A DNA stretch of 64,000 nt from Phorcus lineatus (taxonomy: Eukaryota; Mollusca; Gastropoda; Trochida; Trochidae): contig OV121095.1 in NCBI GenBank assembly GCA_921293015.1, forward strand, positions 38,165,484 through 38,229,483, read 5' to 3'. Below the pieces are notes generated by a model. The model did not search any database, was not told the origin of the DNA, and worked only from the letters and a program-made list of their open reading frames with translations. The translations under genes and the position numbers were made by a program. Numbering within the stretch: the stretch's first letter is position 1; each line of letters begins with the position of its first letter. Shown here piece after piece: positions 1-10,528 of this stretch.

Positions 1-767
1 TTGACCCATGAAACGAAAGAAAATGAGATATGTATAATTTCTCAGTTCAGTGACATTATTTTCGTTTTCTCTACTTTCACTTTCAAAATTTTTAACAAAG
101 AAATAAGGGTTTTGAAAAGAAACAGAAGATTTATTAATGAAGGGGATAACATGTACATTGCATATTGAAATAACACTTGTCAGATTTTGAATCTGCAAAA
201 TTCGTGCAAGAAATCTGATCAGGAAATGACAACACATTAGACTTTCCTGAACAGCGAATAGGGACAATTGAGTAACTTCACTGCTGACTGTCATGTGACA
301 CGTGACTCTTATACCTCTTGCATACTGAATACTCCCTATTGTATGTCCCTAGCTGTAGTGTAGATATAAACCAGGCCACCGCGCACCTGTTTATATAAAT
401 ATATAAATAGATACATATAGATCGTCACACTTGAAAGGTGACAGAGTTTGTTGGTAGCTTGTTTTTTTTATATCATAGTATGTCACATGTTTAAATTCAA
501 ATAGCTTATATATTGGATACACTAAGAAAGGGGTATCTTTAGTTTTATGATTTCCATGATATCTTAGTGTATCAATGAAAATAACATCGAGTATTTATAA
601 TCTCAAAATTTACATATATCCCTATCTGAGTTTGTGAATTATATACGTTCATGTTTCAAAATGGCTGGAGGTAGAAGGTTTGACAGAAGGATGTTTGGGA
701 AGGGAACAATCTTAAGATGGACAAGCAAGTTGTTAAAAGTCGACCAAACGGTCGAGGTGCCTTGTTG

Positions 768-930
768 CATAACTTGTCTCCTCTGATGACTCAGGTTTCT
801 GTTACACAACACTCATCCTGGAGCAAGGGGAGGACTACCAACCCAACAGCAGTTCACGGATAGCATTACAACTCACGGATAGCCAGCTCCTAGGGTAGCT
901 GTAGGTCGTCCAGATAAGCATCGGTAGCAC
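768..930. repeat. 158-bp dispersed segment, copy A
   Basis: The segment from GCATAACTTGTCTCC to AGCATCGGTAGCA recurs essentially unchanged at 3219-3380 and, truncated, at 4132-4209. This copy is flanked by non-repetitive sequence and may be the donor. Its start resembles a splice acceptor (pyrimidine-rich, then ACTCAG|GTTT). None of its three frames stays open throughout. Confidence 0.9.
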
Positions 931-1275
931 TGAGTCACAGCTTAACAAGAAAATAACTAATTATTTGTTGACAGTTCACAAAAGTGTAGTCTTATCCTTA
1001 AGGCAATGCTGGCCACGTGACCCGAGGCTAGGGTTCTTAACGATGACATATAATCTGGGTCATTTGCTGGTAATTACTGTTGGCCCTGAGTTCACCCCCC
1101 ATGGGTGTTGGGTATGAGTGCAGCATGTCTCTTTGATGTAAATAATTTCGCTATGAAATCCCCTTGTGGAATGAAAAACGTCAATGTCGCAGTGTGAGAA
1201 CTTTTTAATCTTGTTTGGTTTAGTTCAGTGAATGCAGAATCGGCGCCATTTTTCAGTCAAAATTAATATATATAT

Positions 1276-1276
1276 A

Positions 1277-1316
<40 letters not shown>

Positions 1317-1386
1317 TGTAGTCGTAAAAGTGGTAGGGGTAATAGAAGTAGTAGTAGAAGTAGTAGTAGTAGTAGTTTAAGAAGTT

Positions 1387-1424
<38 letters not shown>

Positions 1425-1440
1425 TGTAATTGCTACTACA
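1276..1440. repeat. (AGT)n triplet array
   Basis: Imperfect AGT repeats, the reverse complement of the ACT arrays at 2855-3220 and 3793-4131. They are interrupted by a degenerate segment at about 1315-1375. Read as the minus strand the Thr frame meets a TAA, so unlike the plus-strand arrays it is not open. Confidence 0.95.
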
Positions 1441-1601
1441 ATTACTGTTTTCTATAGTAAGCTCTGTTACAAGTGGGGTACGTTCAGAGGTATAAACACT
1501 GAAGCCGGATTGGTTGCCCTCAAAGTTAATCGGCATTATTTTAGTGATAAATACCGACTGTTAACTTTTTGAAATTGTTCATTTGAAGGAAGTAATGTAT
1601 T

Positions 1602-2750
1602 AGTTAAACAGTCTCTGGGTGAGGGAAAGTATGAGTTAAACAGTCTCTGGGTGAGGGAAGGTATGAATTAAACAGTCTCTGGGTGAAGGAAGGTATGAGT
1701 CAAACAGTCTCTGGGTGAGGGAGGGTATGAGTTAAACAGTCTCTGGGTGAGGGAGGGTATGAGTCAAACAGTCTCTGGGTGAGGGAGGGTATGAGTTAAA
1801 CAGTCTCTGGGTGAGGGAGGGTATGAATTAAGCTGTCTCTGGGTGAGGGAAGGTATGAATTAAACAGTCTCTGGGTGAGGGAAGGTATGAATTAAACAGT
1901 CTCTGGGTGAAGGAAGGTATGAATTAAACTGTCTCTGGGTGAGGGAGGGTATGAGTCAAACAGTCTCTGGGTGAGGGAAGGTATGAGTTAAACAGTCTCT
2001 GAGTGAGGGAAGGTATGAGTTAAACAGTCTCTGGGTGAAGGAAGGTATGAGTCAAACAGTCTCTGGGTGAGGGAGGGTATGAATTAAACTGTCTCTGGGT
2101 GAGGGAAGGTATGAATTAAACAGTCTCTGGGTGAGGGAAGGTATGAATTAAACAGTCTCTGGGTGAAGGAAGGTATGAATTAAACTGTCTCTGGGTGAGG
2201 GAAGGTATGAATTAAACAGTCTCTGGGTGAGGGAAGGTATGAATTAAACAGTCTCTGCGTGAGGGAAGGTTTGAATTAAACAGTCTCTGGGTGAAGGAAG
2301 GTTTGAATTAAACAGTCTCTGGGTGAAGGAAGGTATGAATTAAACAGTCTCTGGGTGAAGGAAGGTATGAATGAAACTGTCTCTGGGTGAGGGAAAGTAT
2401 GAATTAAACTGTCTCTGGGTGAGGGAAGGTATGAGTTAAACAGTCTCTGGGTGAAGGAAGGTTTGAATTAAACAGTCTCTGGGTGAAGGAAGGTATGAAT
2501 TAAACAGTCTCTGGGTGAAGGAAGGTATGAATGAAACTGTCTCTGGGTGAGGGAAGGTATGAATTAAACTGTCTCTGGGTGAGGGAAGGTATGAGTTAAA
2601 CAGTCTCTGGGTGAAGGAAGGTATGAGTAAAGCAGTCTCTGGGTGAGGGAGGGTATGAGTTAAACAGTCTCTGGGTGAGGGACGGACCGAGTTAAACAGT
2701 CTCTGGGTTAGGGAAGGTATGAATTAAACAGTCTCTGGGTGAAATTCTGC
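1602..2750. repeat. 32-bp minisatellite array, about 36 copies
   Basis: Head-to-tail 32-bp units with core CAGTCTCTGGGTGAGGGAAG followed by GTATGAATTAAA. Successive cores start at 1609, 1641 and so on at exact 32-bp steps. Variants alternate (GAGGG/GAAGG, AATTAAA/AGTTAAA/AGTCAAA, AACAG/AACTG), and blocks of variants recur in the same order, a sign of higher-order amplification. There are no unique spacers, so it is not CRISPR. Confidence 0.97.
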
Positions 2751-2797
2751 AACTGGAGCTTCTTAGTTTATTATGCTGGTGCTGTAACTTACACTAA

Positions 2798-2874
2798 TGC
2801 GATACTCAACAAACTGTATCTGCTACTACTAACATCAAAAGTATCAACACCGCCACTTCTACTACTACTACTAT

Positions 2875-2936
<62 letters not shown>

Positions 2937-3038
2937 GCACTAGTAATACAAGTTCTACTGCTGCTACTACTACTACTACTACTAATAATACTACTAATAC
3001 TACTTTTACTACTACTGCTAGCACTAGTACTACAAGTT

Positions 3039-3077
<39 letters not shown>

Positions 3078-3223
3078 TTGTCTCTATACCTACTACAACC
3101 ACTATTTCTACTTCTAAAACTATTCAGAATAGTTTTGTATCTACTACCACCACCACCACTTATTCAACAACCACTACTACTACAACACCAACTACAACTA
3201 ATTCTACATTTACTAATGCATAA
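2798..3223 (+). pseudogene. Thr/Ser-rich mucin-like open frame, copy 1 (no start codon)
   Basis: Between a TAA at 2795-2797 and a TAA at 3221-3223 one frame is open for 141 codons. It reads CDTQQTVSATTNIKSINTA, then long Thr runs broken by Ser, Asn, Ala, Pro, Ile and Val (for example IVSIPTTTTISTSKTIQNS and YSTTTTTTPTTTNSTFTNA). ACT, ACC and ACA all encode Thr and the interruptions are Ser, Asn, Ala or Pro, so it looks like an O-glycosylated mucin-like tract rather than a freshly slipped triplet array. No ATG exists in this frame; it would have to be an internal or terminal exon. The alternative frames give poly-Leu or, on the minus strand, poly-Val, which are not credible. A decayed repeat that is open by chance remains possible. 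Confidence 0.3.
2855..3220. repeat. (ACT)n-rich tract, copy 1
   Basis: Pure ACT runs (longest about 2872-2936) alternate with degenerate Thr/Ser-coding triplets. This is the repetitive part of the mucin-like frame. Confidence 0.95.
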
Positions 3224-3380
3224 CTTGTCTCCTCTGATGACTCAGGTTTCTGTTACACAACACTCATCCTGGAGCAAGGGGAGGACTACCAACCCAACAG
3301 CAGTTCACGGATAGCATTACAACTCACGGATAGCCAGCTCCTAGGGTAGCTGTAGGTCGTCCAGATAAGCATCGGTAGCA
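3219..3380. repeat. 158-bp dispersed segment, copy B
   Basis: Joined on the left to the ACT tract at AATGC|ATAAC and on the right to the minisatellite at GTAGCA|GTCTCTGG, both with 3-4 nt of shared sequence at the junction. Confidence 0.9.
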
Positions 3381-3690
3381 GTCTCTGGGTGAAGGAAGGT
3401 ATGATTGAAACTGTCTCTGGGTGAGGGAAGGTATGAATTAAACTGTCTCTGGGTGAGGGAAGGTATGAATGAAACTGTCTCTGGGTGAGGGAAGGTATGA
3501 ATTAAACTGTCTCTGGGTGAGGGAAGGTATGAGTTAAACAGTCTCTGGGTGAAGGAAGGTATGAGTAAAGCAGTCTCTGGGTGAGGGAGGGTATGAGTTA
3601 AACAGTCTCTGGGTGAGGGACGGACCGAGTTAAACAGTCTCTGGGTTAGGGAAGGTATGAATTAAACAGTCTCTGGGTGAAATTCTGCAA
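3380..3690. repeat. 32-bp minisatellite, second array
   Basis: About ten further 32-bp units. The order of variants matches the last ten units of the first array (about 2510-2750), including the diagnostic GACGGACCGAG and GGGTTAGGG units. It is thus part of the duplicated block, not an independent expansion. Confidence 0.95.
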
Positions 3691-3735
3691 CTGGAGCTTC
3701 TTAGTTTATTATGCTGGTGCTGTAACTTACACTAA

Positions 3736-3812
3736 TGCGATACTCAACAAACTGTATCTGCTACTACTAACATCAAAAGTATCAACACCGCCACTTCTAC
3801 TACTACTACTAT

Positions 3813-3853
<41 letters not shown>

Positions 3854-3961
3854 GCACTAGTAATACAAGTTCTACTGCTACTACTACTACTACTAATACT
3901 ACTAATACTAATACTACTAATACTACTTTTACTACTACTGCTAGCACTAGTACTACAAGTT

Positions 3962-3994
<33 letters not shown>

Positions 3995-4155
3995 TTGTCT
4001 CTATACCTACTACAACCACTATTTCTACTTCTAAAACTATTCAGAATAGTTTTGTATCTACTACCACCACCACCACTTATTCAACAACCACTACTACTAC
4101 AACACCAACTACAACTAATTCTACATTTACTTGTTGCATAACTTGTCTCCTCTGA
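3736..4155 (+). pseudogene. Thr/Ser-rich mucin-like open frame, copy 2 (duplicated, disrupted)
   Basis: This is a near-identical duplicate of the 2798-3223 frame, with shorter ACT runs and a few extra Asn codons. It again starts as CDTQQTVSATTNIKSINTA. It is interrupted after NSTFT by a 78-bp insert (4132-4209) that adds CCITCLL and a TGA at 4153-4155. The ancestral C-terminus resumes in the same reading frame beyond the insert (4204-4275). Confidence 0.3.
3793..4131. repeat. (ACT)n-rich tract, copy 2
   Basis: Shorter version of copy 1 with contracted ACT runs and an added AATACT motif near 3900-3925. The degenerate part is identical to copy 1, consistent with recent duplication followed by slippage. 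Confidence 0.95.
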
Positions 4156-4209
4156 TGACTCAGGTTTCTGTTACACAACACTCATCCTGGAGCAAGGGGA
4201 GGACTACCA
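4132..4209. repeat. 158-bp dispersed segment, truncated copy C
   Basis: The first 78 bp of the segment, inserted in the second mucin-like copy and flanked by a 21-bp direct repeat (4111-4131 and 4210-4230). Confidence 0.9.
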
Positions 4210-4275
4210 ACAACTAATTCTACATTTACTAATGCTGCGGCTGATTCTACTGTTACAAACAAGATGTTAAGTTAG
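4204..4275 (+). pseudogene. Displaced C-terminus of the mucin-like frame
   Basis: The frame reads TTNSTFTNAAADSTVTNKMLS and stops at TAG 4273-4275. It repeats the NSTFT end of the two larger copies, but here continues into AAADSTVTNKMLS. It may therefore be the original C-terminus from which the tandem copies were cut off. An AATAAA lies 353 nt downstream. Confidence 0.3.
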
Positions 4276-4627
4276 GTTGAATAGCTTATGGCCCGTTATC
4301 TCACGTCAAGATGAAAGTTACGAGGACAGAAGAATTCTTACGTAGTATTAAACAATGACAAGTGACAGGTTCAGGTATCTCATGGTTATTAAAACGATCA
4401 TAAAGTGGAACAATAATTCTTATGTCAAGGTATGTATAGGCATCTTTGACGTCACAAATGGCCTTGGTCAAAATGTTGAATTTGATTTTATTAGCTCTTG
4501 TTTTCGTTGTCCATGTCAAGTGATTATAAACAAGTAATGAACAGTCATGGTATTCGTAATCCTCTTATCATTGTCTTTGTATTTTGAACTGCATTTTGTT
4601 ACTCATGTGCTTTGGGGTTTTACTACA

Positions 4628-4633
4628 AATAAA
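4628..4633 (+). promoter_or_regulatory. Candidate polyadenylation signal
   Basis: AATAAA followed within 40 nt by GT- and T-rich stretches (GGTTGTTTCTC, TTTGTGTTTCTTT), the layout of a metazoan cleavage/polyadenylation site. It would serve the mucin-like frame ending at 4275. AATAAA is common in AT-rich DNA, so support is modest. Confidence 0.3.
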
Positions 4634-4639
4634 ATGGTT

Positions 4640-6840
4640 GTTTCTCAAAAATTTCTATAACGATTTGTGTTTCTTTAATGAGATACTAAGCATGCTAAAG
4701 GAGACATCAAGGACGTGATGGTTTCAGCATCCTGATACAGGTCAAATAATTTCTGGATCGAATTAATTGTAGCATGACTCTGCCCATATAAACAATGTCG
4801 CCGTCCAGAGACCATTATTGATCGTACACGGTAGTCGATTTATCAGATGTCCAACGTCTATTCCAAGGAGGATGTGATACGGTCCAAGCACAAAGCAATA
4901 AGGTTATCTTCCGACTACCTGACTTTGCTTTGTATAAAGGGTTCGAGTAAGATGTTACACTAAGGTACAAGTCAACCATTTTAACCTTGATTGAAGTTGC
5001 TAAGGTTAGGGACATAAGTAGAACGATGTTCCTCCTGCATACATGTACATAACCGACATTGTTATTTTCCATGTAACATTGAAGCAAAGTAGAAATACGT
5101 CTAGGAGTAATCAATTTCTATGTATTGCATGATGACCTTTTTTCCTACATTCAGTTCTAAATAAGCATTTTTATCCCTTAAGTGTAAATTTAATAATAAA
5201 TAAGTGTTTTTTTGTGAAATTAGTGGCAATAAGATCACGATAAAACACTAAAACCGATTGGGGAGGGGGTCACATATTGAAAGGAACAAGTTCATCCTTT
5301 TTACGGACAATACCTTTTAAAATTCCTCAAAAGTGGGTTCGAACTTCCTCACCAATCCAGGATTCTACTACTCGTACATGACCAGCTGTTTCAATACGCC
5401 ATCACAACCGATCCATACTCCCACTTATGAACCTATTGGTCTGGTAGCCTGGTGGCCTGATAACACGATATCACAGTTAGTTTGAAAACACAGATAGATG
5501 GCTGCAGCTGTCAGTGGTTGAAACTCAATAATCATTACTTGGTGCATCATCAGATTGCTCCGCAAACCACCACTGCAATCGCTTAGTGTAAGCATGATTA
5601 TTTCCCTAATAGTCCAGTACTCTTAAAAGAGAAAACTTACTGTCGAGTTATATGAATTAATGAATGAATGAATGAATGAGTCTCCCTATTTCCTCCGACA
5701 AACGAAGATCACATAGACGTTTTTACATAATCATTGACAAAGGCAGTGAAACAAAATTCACAAAACAGATTATATTATAAGCTCTACATTAGGGATGATT
5801 TCGATTTACTGACGTACAGCACAAAATGTAATTTAAAGGGTTTTTTGTTAATGCAGTCATACGAAGTATCATATACCCCCCCCCCCCCCCCCCCCCCACC
5901 CGAAGATAGATAAAATACCATCACCATCATCAATTTTCAATATGAGCAAAAGTGGACATATCACTTTTTCCAAGCAACATCTGTTTCAGCGCGAGTTACC
6001 GTATTTTGTCGTCTTTGACGTCATAAAACCAATGTTCTTGACGTCCCTGTTGCGGGCCGTCGCAAGGGAAGCAAGCCGTTTTCAGAATATTTCCATTCGT
6101 ATTAGATTAAATAGATTTGGTAATAAAGAAATAATTACAATCGGATGTGTGTCATATGACTTTTACGAAACTTATGCGAGTTGGTGTATAAACCTCGCTT
6201 TCGCTCGGGTAATTTACAGTCGTTTCGTAAATATCTTATGACAGATTTCCGAGTGTAATAATTTCTATGTATGCCGGATCTTAAGCTTGAATATGTTTAT
6301 CGCTGTCCTGTTCTGCGCTATCGTTTCCCATGGACTGCACATCGGCACTGATCGATGCATGGCATGTTTTCATAGCTCTATCAGATTATTGCTGTTTACA
6401 CAACAGTGATAGGACAGTGAGTTATTTGATCAGCAAAGAGGCTTACAATTTCTCGGCTGTGATTTGAAACAAATGAATCGACCAATGTGGGTGTACAGTT
6501 TCGCGTAAGGTGAAGAGGCTTGTTATTCAAAGCCGCTTTCAAGATTTATCAGACAGGCCGATTTGCGTGGCTATTTATTGTTATGAAACCTACGAGGGCT
6601 GACTGAAAACAGCTAACTACGTACCGTTTTCCATCGAATTATAATTTAAACGTCAGTTCTGACGATGTTACCTGACGCTGAGGATGGAGACTCGAATCCA
6701 GCAAGAAAGGATGAAAAGTGCAAGAACTTTTACTATTGCAGAAAATCTAATATAAAATCCAACATTGTCACACTTGTACAGCCATTTAATTCATATATTT
6801 GATATTCATGGTGTATAATAGACTAATAAGTATTGGTTGT
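4640..6840. other. Non-coding stretch with minor simple repeats
   Basis: No gene recognised. Contains a short (ATGA)n run near 5658-5680 and a pure C run at about 5876-5896. The 6280-6620 part is less AT-rich, with several GATA- and TTTATTG-like words. It could be regulatory, but nothing decisive is visible. Confidence 0.5.
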
Positions 6841-6844
6841 TGGA

Positions 6845-7050
6845 CCTCTTTTAAATCGAGGCCTGGTGGTCGTATTGGTAAGCTAATGGTACTGTGGCGG
6901 CTTTGCCAGATTTTGAGGCTGAGGGTTTGAATCCCGCAAGACCCGAAGACTTCAAAATATGTACTTTTGGTAATAGCATGATCCAAGATATAACAGTTTT
7001 ACTCTTTAAACATCACTCTACTAAATAAATAATAATAATAGCAGGGGAGA
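6845..7050 (+). mobile_element. tRNA-derived SINE-like element
   Basis: A Pol III type-2 promoter is recognisable: A-box-like TAAGCTAATGG at 6879-6889 and B-box GGTTTGAATCC at 6924-6934, spaced as in tRNA genes. A GCCTGGTGGTCGTATTGG head precedes them and an (AAT)n tail lies at 7025-7041. The cloverleaf is not complete, so this is a tRNA-derived retroposon rather than a tRNA gene. A weaker B-box-like GACTCGAATCC near 6690 may mark a second, older copy. Confidence 0.6.
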
Positions 7051-7059
7051 AAGGGGCTA

Positions 7060-8300
7060 AGTGGGGAAATAAACCCAGGATTAAAAGGAAACGTCACCTT
7101 GCAGAATATGAGATATTTTAATCCACGAGCAATAAATACGACTGAAATCGCGTATAATCATTTCTTCAGAAGTCAACTATATTAAAATTCTAAATTTTTT
7201 AAAACAATCTCTGGTCATTTTTTCCAGAAAAACACGCTTCTGAAGAGCGTGCTCCATTAGACGAGATAGGCGAGTTAAAATATGGCTTTTTGATTTGTTT
7301 TATTGCGTCCTACAGTAATGATGCGTAATGTTGAAGTAGTTTTTAAAGGTCGATAATATTTTTTGTTTACTTAATTTCTACATTTTGTACATCATTTACT
7401 GAAATGCTAAACATTCTGGTCCCTAAAAATTTCAAAAAGCGACTTACAACCCCAAATTTATTTAAACAGACATGGAAATACAACTAAATAATTCTGATCT
7501 CTGAAATGGTGTGTACTTCTTCACAAAATATGTGTCTATAATAAACATTCCAAGTTGTCCTTCCCTTGCAGCAGTATATAGTTTTTGACTCTGTTGAAAA
7601 TGTGGTGACGTTTGTTTTAATCCTCATTTTAGAAATTGTTAAGTTAATGTCCGAAATGGAATCGTATTTAGAATAATTGCATCAGCTTCAGAAGGCTATG
7701 GTATGTCTGCATCATTAAATGGTTTATATGCTCAGCATTCGCACGCTCAGATGTCAAGTTTTTTAATATACAGTTGAACTGCTACTAAGGTTTTACACAT
7801 GTGCAAAATATGAAAAAATGCACTCGGTAACGTTGACGTTACATTGGTAATAAACAAGACACTTGTGACGTTTCCTGGTACATAAACGAAACAATATTAT
7901 GCGGAAATTATCACGGTTTTACAAGAACAAGGCGATGAGTGTATTGAAATATATAACATTGCATTAACTATTTCAATCAAAAGTAAAGCTCGGTAGGGAA
8001 TTAGGAAATAACAACTAACTGTTTCCTTAACACAGTGCACTTTTACAGCTTCCTGCTCTACCGTTCAGCTCAACACTGTTTTGAAAAGTTATTTCCTGCG
8101 GCATTGCGGGTGGTGTACACACGAGTCTGCTTGATCGATATTAGGTTGATGAGATGGGACAACAGTTATAAGCGTCTCGTTATCACAATCATCTGACCTT
8201 TTACTTTTTTCTACGTCATGGTTCGAAGGAAAGTCGTGTTCATTGCATAACCAAGGCAATTACAACAATGCTATACTTATTAGTGATCAGGTTAATCACA
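7060..8300. other. Non-coding stretch, nothing recognised
   Basis: AT-rich sequence with stops in all frames. No gene, RNA or clear repeat was seen. Confidence 0.5.
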
Positions 8301-8478
8301 GGCTTTATTCACCCAAGAAAACAATATTGAAATTAAAATTGAGGTCAGTTTTGTTTTTCTCGGCTGGGTAACAATAGACATCATCCATGGGCTTTATTCA
8401 CCCAAGAAAACAATATTGAAATTAAAATAGAGGTCAGTTTTGTTTTTCGCGGCTGGGTAACAATAGACATTACCCATG
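8301..8478. repeat. 89-bp tandem duplication
   Basis: Two copies (8301-8389 and 8390-8478) starting GGCTTTATTCACCCAAGAAA and differing at only a few positions, so the duplication is recent. Confidence 0.95.
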
Positions 8479-9499
8479 GGCTTTGACCTATAACAGGCTA
8501 TTTGTTATTTACTTACTTAAAGAACTAACTCAACAAACAACTGCAAGAAGGCCATTTTGATATAGGTCACACCAGTCCACATGTCTTTATGTTGAGTTCT
8601 GAGGAAATAAGATTTCACTTAGCTCAAGTCTTTACATTTTGTAAAAGATTGGCCCACAGCCTTTAATTTCTCTTCTCTTCCGGGCCTCAAAGATCGGTAT
8701 ACATTTCAATTGATAATCCGATCAAAAGGTACCTTAATTCTTCAGTCAATTTATCAGAGGAAATAAGTTCTGGATACAAAATGAAACTTGTTTTCTTCAC
8801 TTGTTTCATTGACAGCCTTCTGCAAACATGGTACATTGGAGCTATACTATTTTATGGTAAAATGGCGAACCGCCGTCCACCTATTCTAATGACATCGATG
8901 GAAACAAATCATTTTACCATACTAAAGTAAAAGGTTTGCAGCACGATATTTTCACTAAAATGGCAATACTTATACAAAAGGAGAACTTGATTCATATCCA
9001 GAGTGGTACAATGAAAAGATAAGAAACAAAGGGAATCTCGTTTGATTAATGTTCTTAAATTTATTCATTCATATGAGAACAGCTTTTGTTATTGTTATCA
9101 TAAAAATTTACATCTGCTTGACAATAAATTATATATACCCAAAACTTGTTGACTCATGCATATTTGTAAGTCAAACACAAGATAGGTTTGTCGATTTGCT
9201 ATAAGTGGAGCAGTTATTAGGTTTTACAAATATACAATAGATTAAAGTGACAATGATTCAAATATATACTTCAATTTGGTTTTAAAAGGGTACGATACAA
9301 AGGCCGTTTCGATTATATAGAACATAAGACTATTTAAAAAAAACAGTTACCTACATAATAAATTAATTCGACAAGACAATATTTTATCAAACCAAGTTAA
9401 ACTGACCGCATTCTCTATTTCAAGATACATGCCCTCCTAAAATAAATTGATTATTCTTTAGATAAAAACAAAAACATAAGGGAACTATTCTCTCCACTT

Positions 9500-9720
9500 T
9501 TGAAGAGGCCATTGTGGTAGTTCGCCATAAACATGCCACGGTTGGCATAACTGTCCAGTTATATACATCTGCAGTACAAAGGAATGCACCCAACAAAGGA
9601 CATCACAGTTATAGACTATAGCAATGACGCAAGACGCTTCTGATACTTCTTCATAAACATGCCACACAAGGCATAGCCGTCCATTTCTCTGCACCACAAG
9701 AGGATACTCTCGTTGTTTTA
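9500..9720. repeat. Imperfect ~126-bp tandem repeat
   Basis: CATAAACATGCCAC occurs at about 9529 and 9655, followed by similar GGCATA-CTGTCCA and GGCATA-CCGTCCA sequence. On the minus strand a 70-codon frame reads both units (LCLVWHVYEEV and LCQPWHVYGEL). Period 126 is a multiple of three. No family is recognised. Confidence 0.5.
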
Positions 9721-10528
9721 AGCTTTAGACTCACTATGACGCTGATAGCCTCATCTCTGACAGAAATGTCTTACACATATGTAGGAACTGTTTAATTGTC
9801 CTGAATTTGAAATGGGAAAACGTAAGTTTTGATTAATGTTCTGAGTCATTCGAGAAGGTAACTGGTACAGTTGGTTGGAGGCTAAATCACGGAAGTCTCT
9901 AGCTTCGAGGTAGAAGTTCTAAGATAGGTGTTTGTTGTCACCGTGATGGATGTATCTTAAGCCCGGAATATTGATCAGGTTATTTATGCTAAAATACATG
10001 TATATACGTATAGGGAAAATGAAGATCTTTACAGTTTATTGGCTTCATCTTCAATAAATTAGCTTTTCACCGAGCATAAAAATTAGTAAGTGATTACACA
10101 AATATCAACATTTATCATCCAGTATGTGATAAAGATGCATTTGTTTGCTTTGAACAATTACAAAATGTCATCTAACGTCAAGAGAAGAGATATTTTGAAA
10201 GGGAGAAATTATTTTATGTCGTGATAAGGATGATTTGTATTACTAGTATTGAGTTAATAGTATGTATTACAGTTGTTTTGAAAAGACTTATAAGCATTGA
10301 TTGATAACTATTGTATATTAACTGTTCAACTATTGCAAATGACTATATGATCGTTTGTATTGAAACAGGTTATTTAAATGTACATATAAAAGTATGAATG
10401 GACATGTGTGGGGAACACACGCAGTCATTTAGTAATAACATAATCAATGTCATTGCAACCTGTATGGTTAGGCCTTTTACTGCGTGTCCGTAGAAGTTTG
10501 AACACACCTGAACGTTCACTTTGCCGAA

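Noticed and set aside
1225..1536. Poly-Tyr ORF on the minus strand
   Set aside because: Produced by the AGT array; the unique ends show no domain.
1602..2750. CRISPR-like regular 32-bp repeats
   Set aside because: Units are contiguous with no unique spacers, and the genome is eukaryotic.
2806..3102. Poly-Val ORF on the minus strand (and copy at 3744-4019)
   Set aside because: Shadow of the triplet array.
2739..3314. Poly-Leu ORF on the plus strand (and its copy at 3677-4141)
   Set aside because: It is the ACT array read in the CTA frame. Poly-Leu of this length is not a credible protein; the Thr frame is the only sensible one.
6845..6950. Functional tRNA gene
   Set aside because: A and B boxes are present, but a full cloverleaf with acceptor stem is not, and an AAT-rich tail follows, so SINE is the better call.
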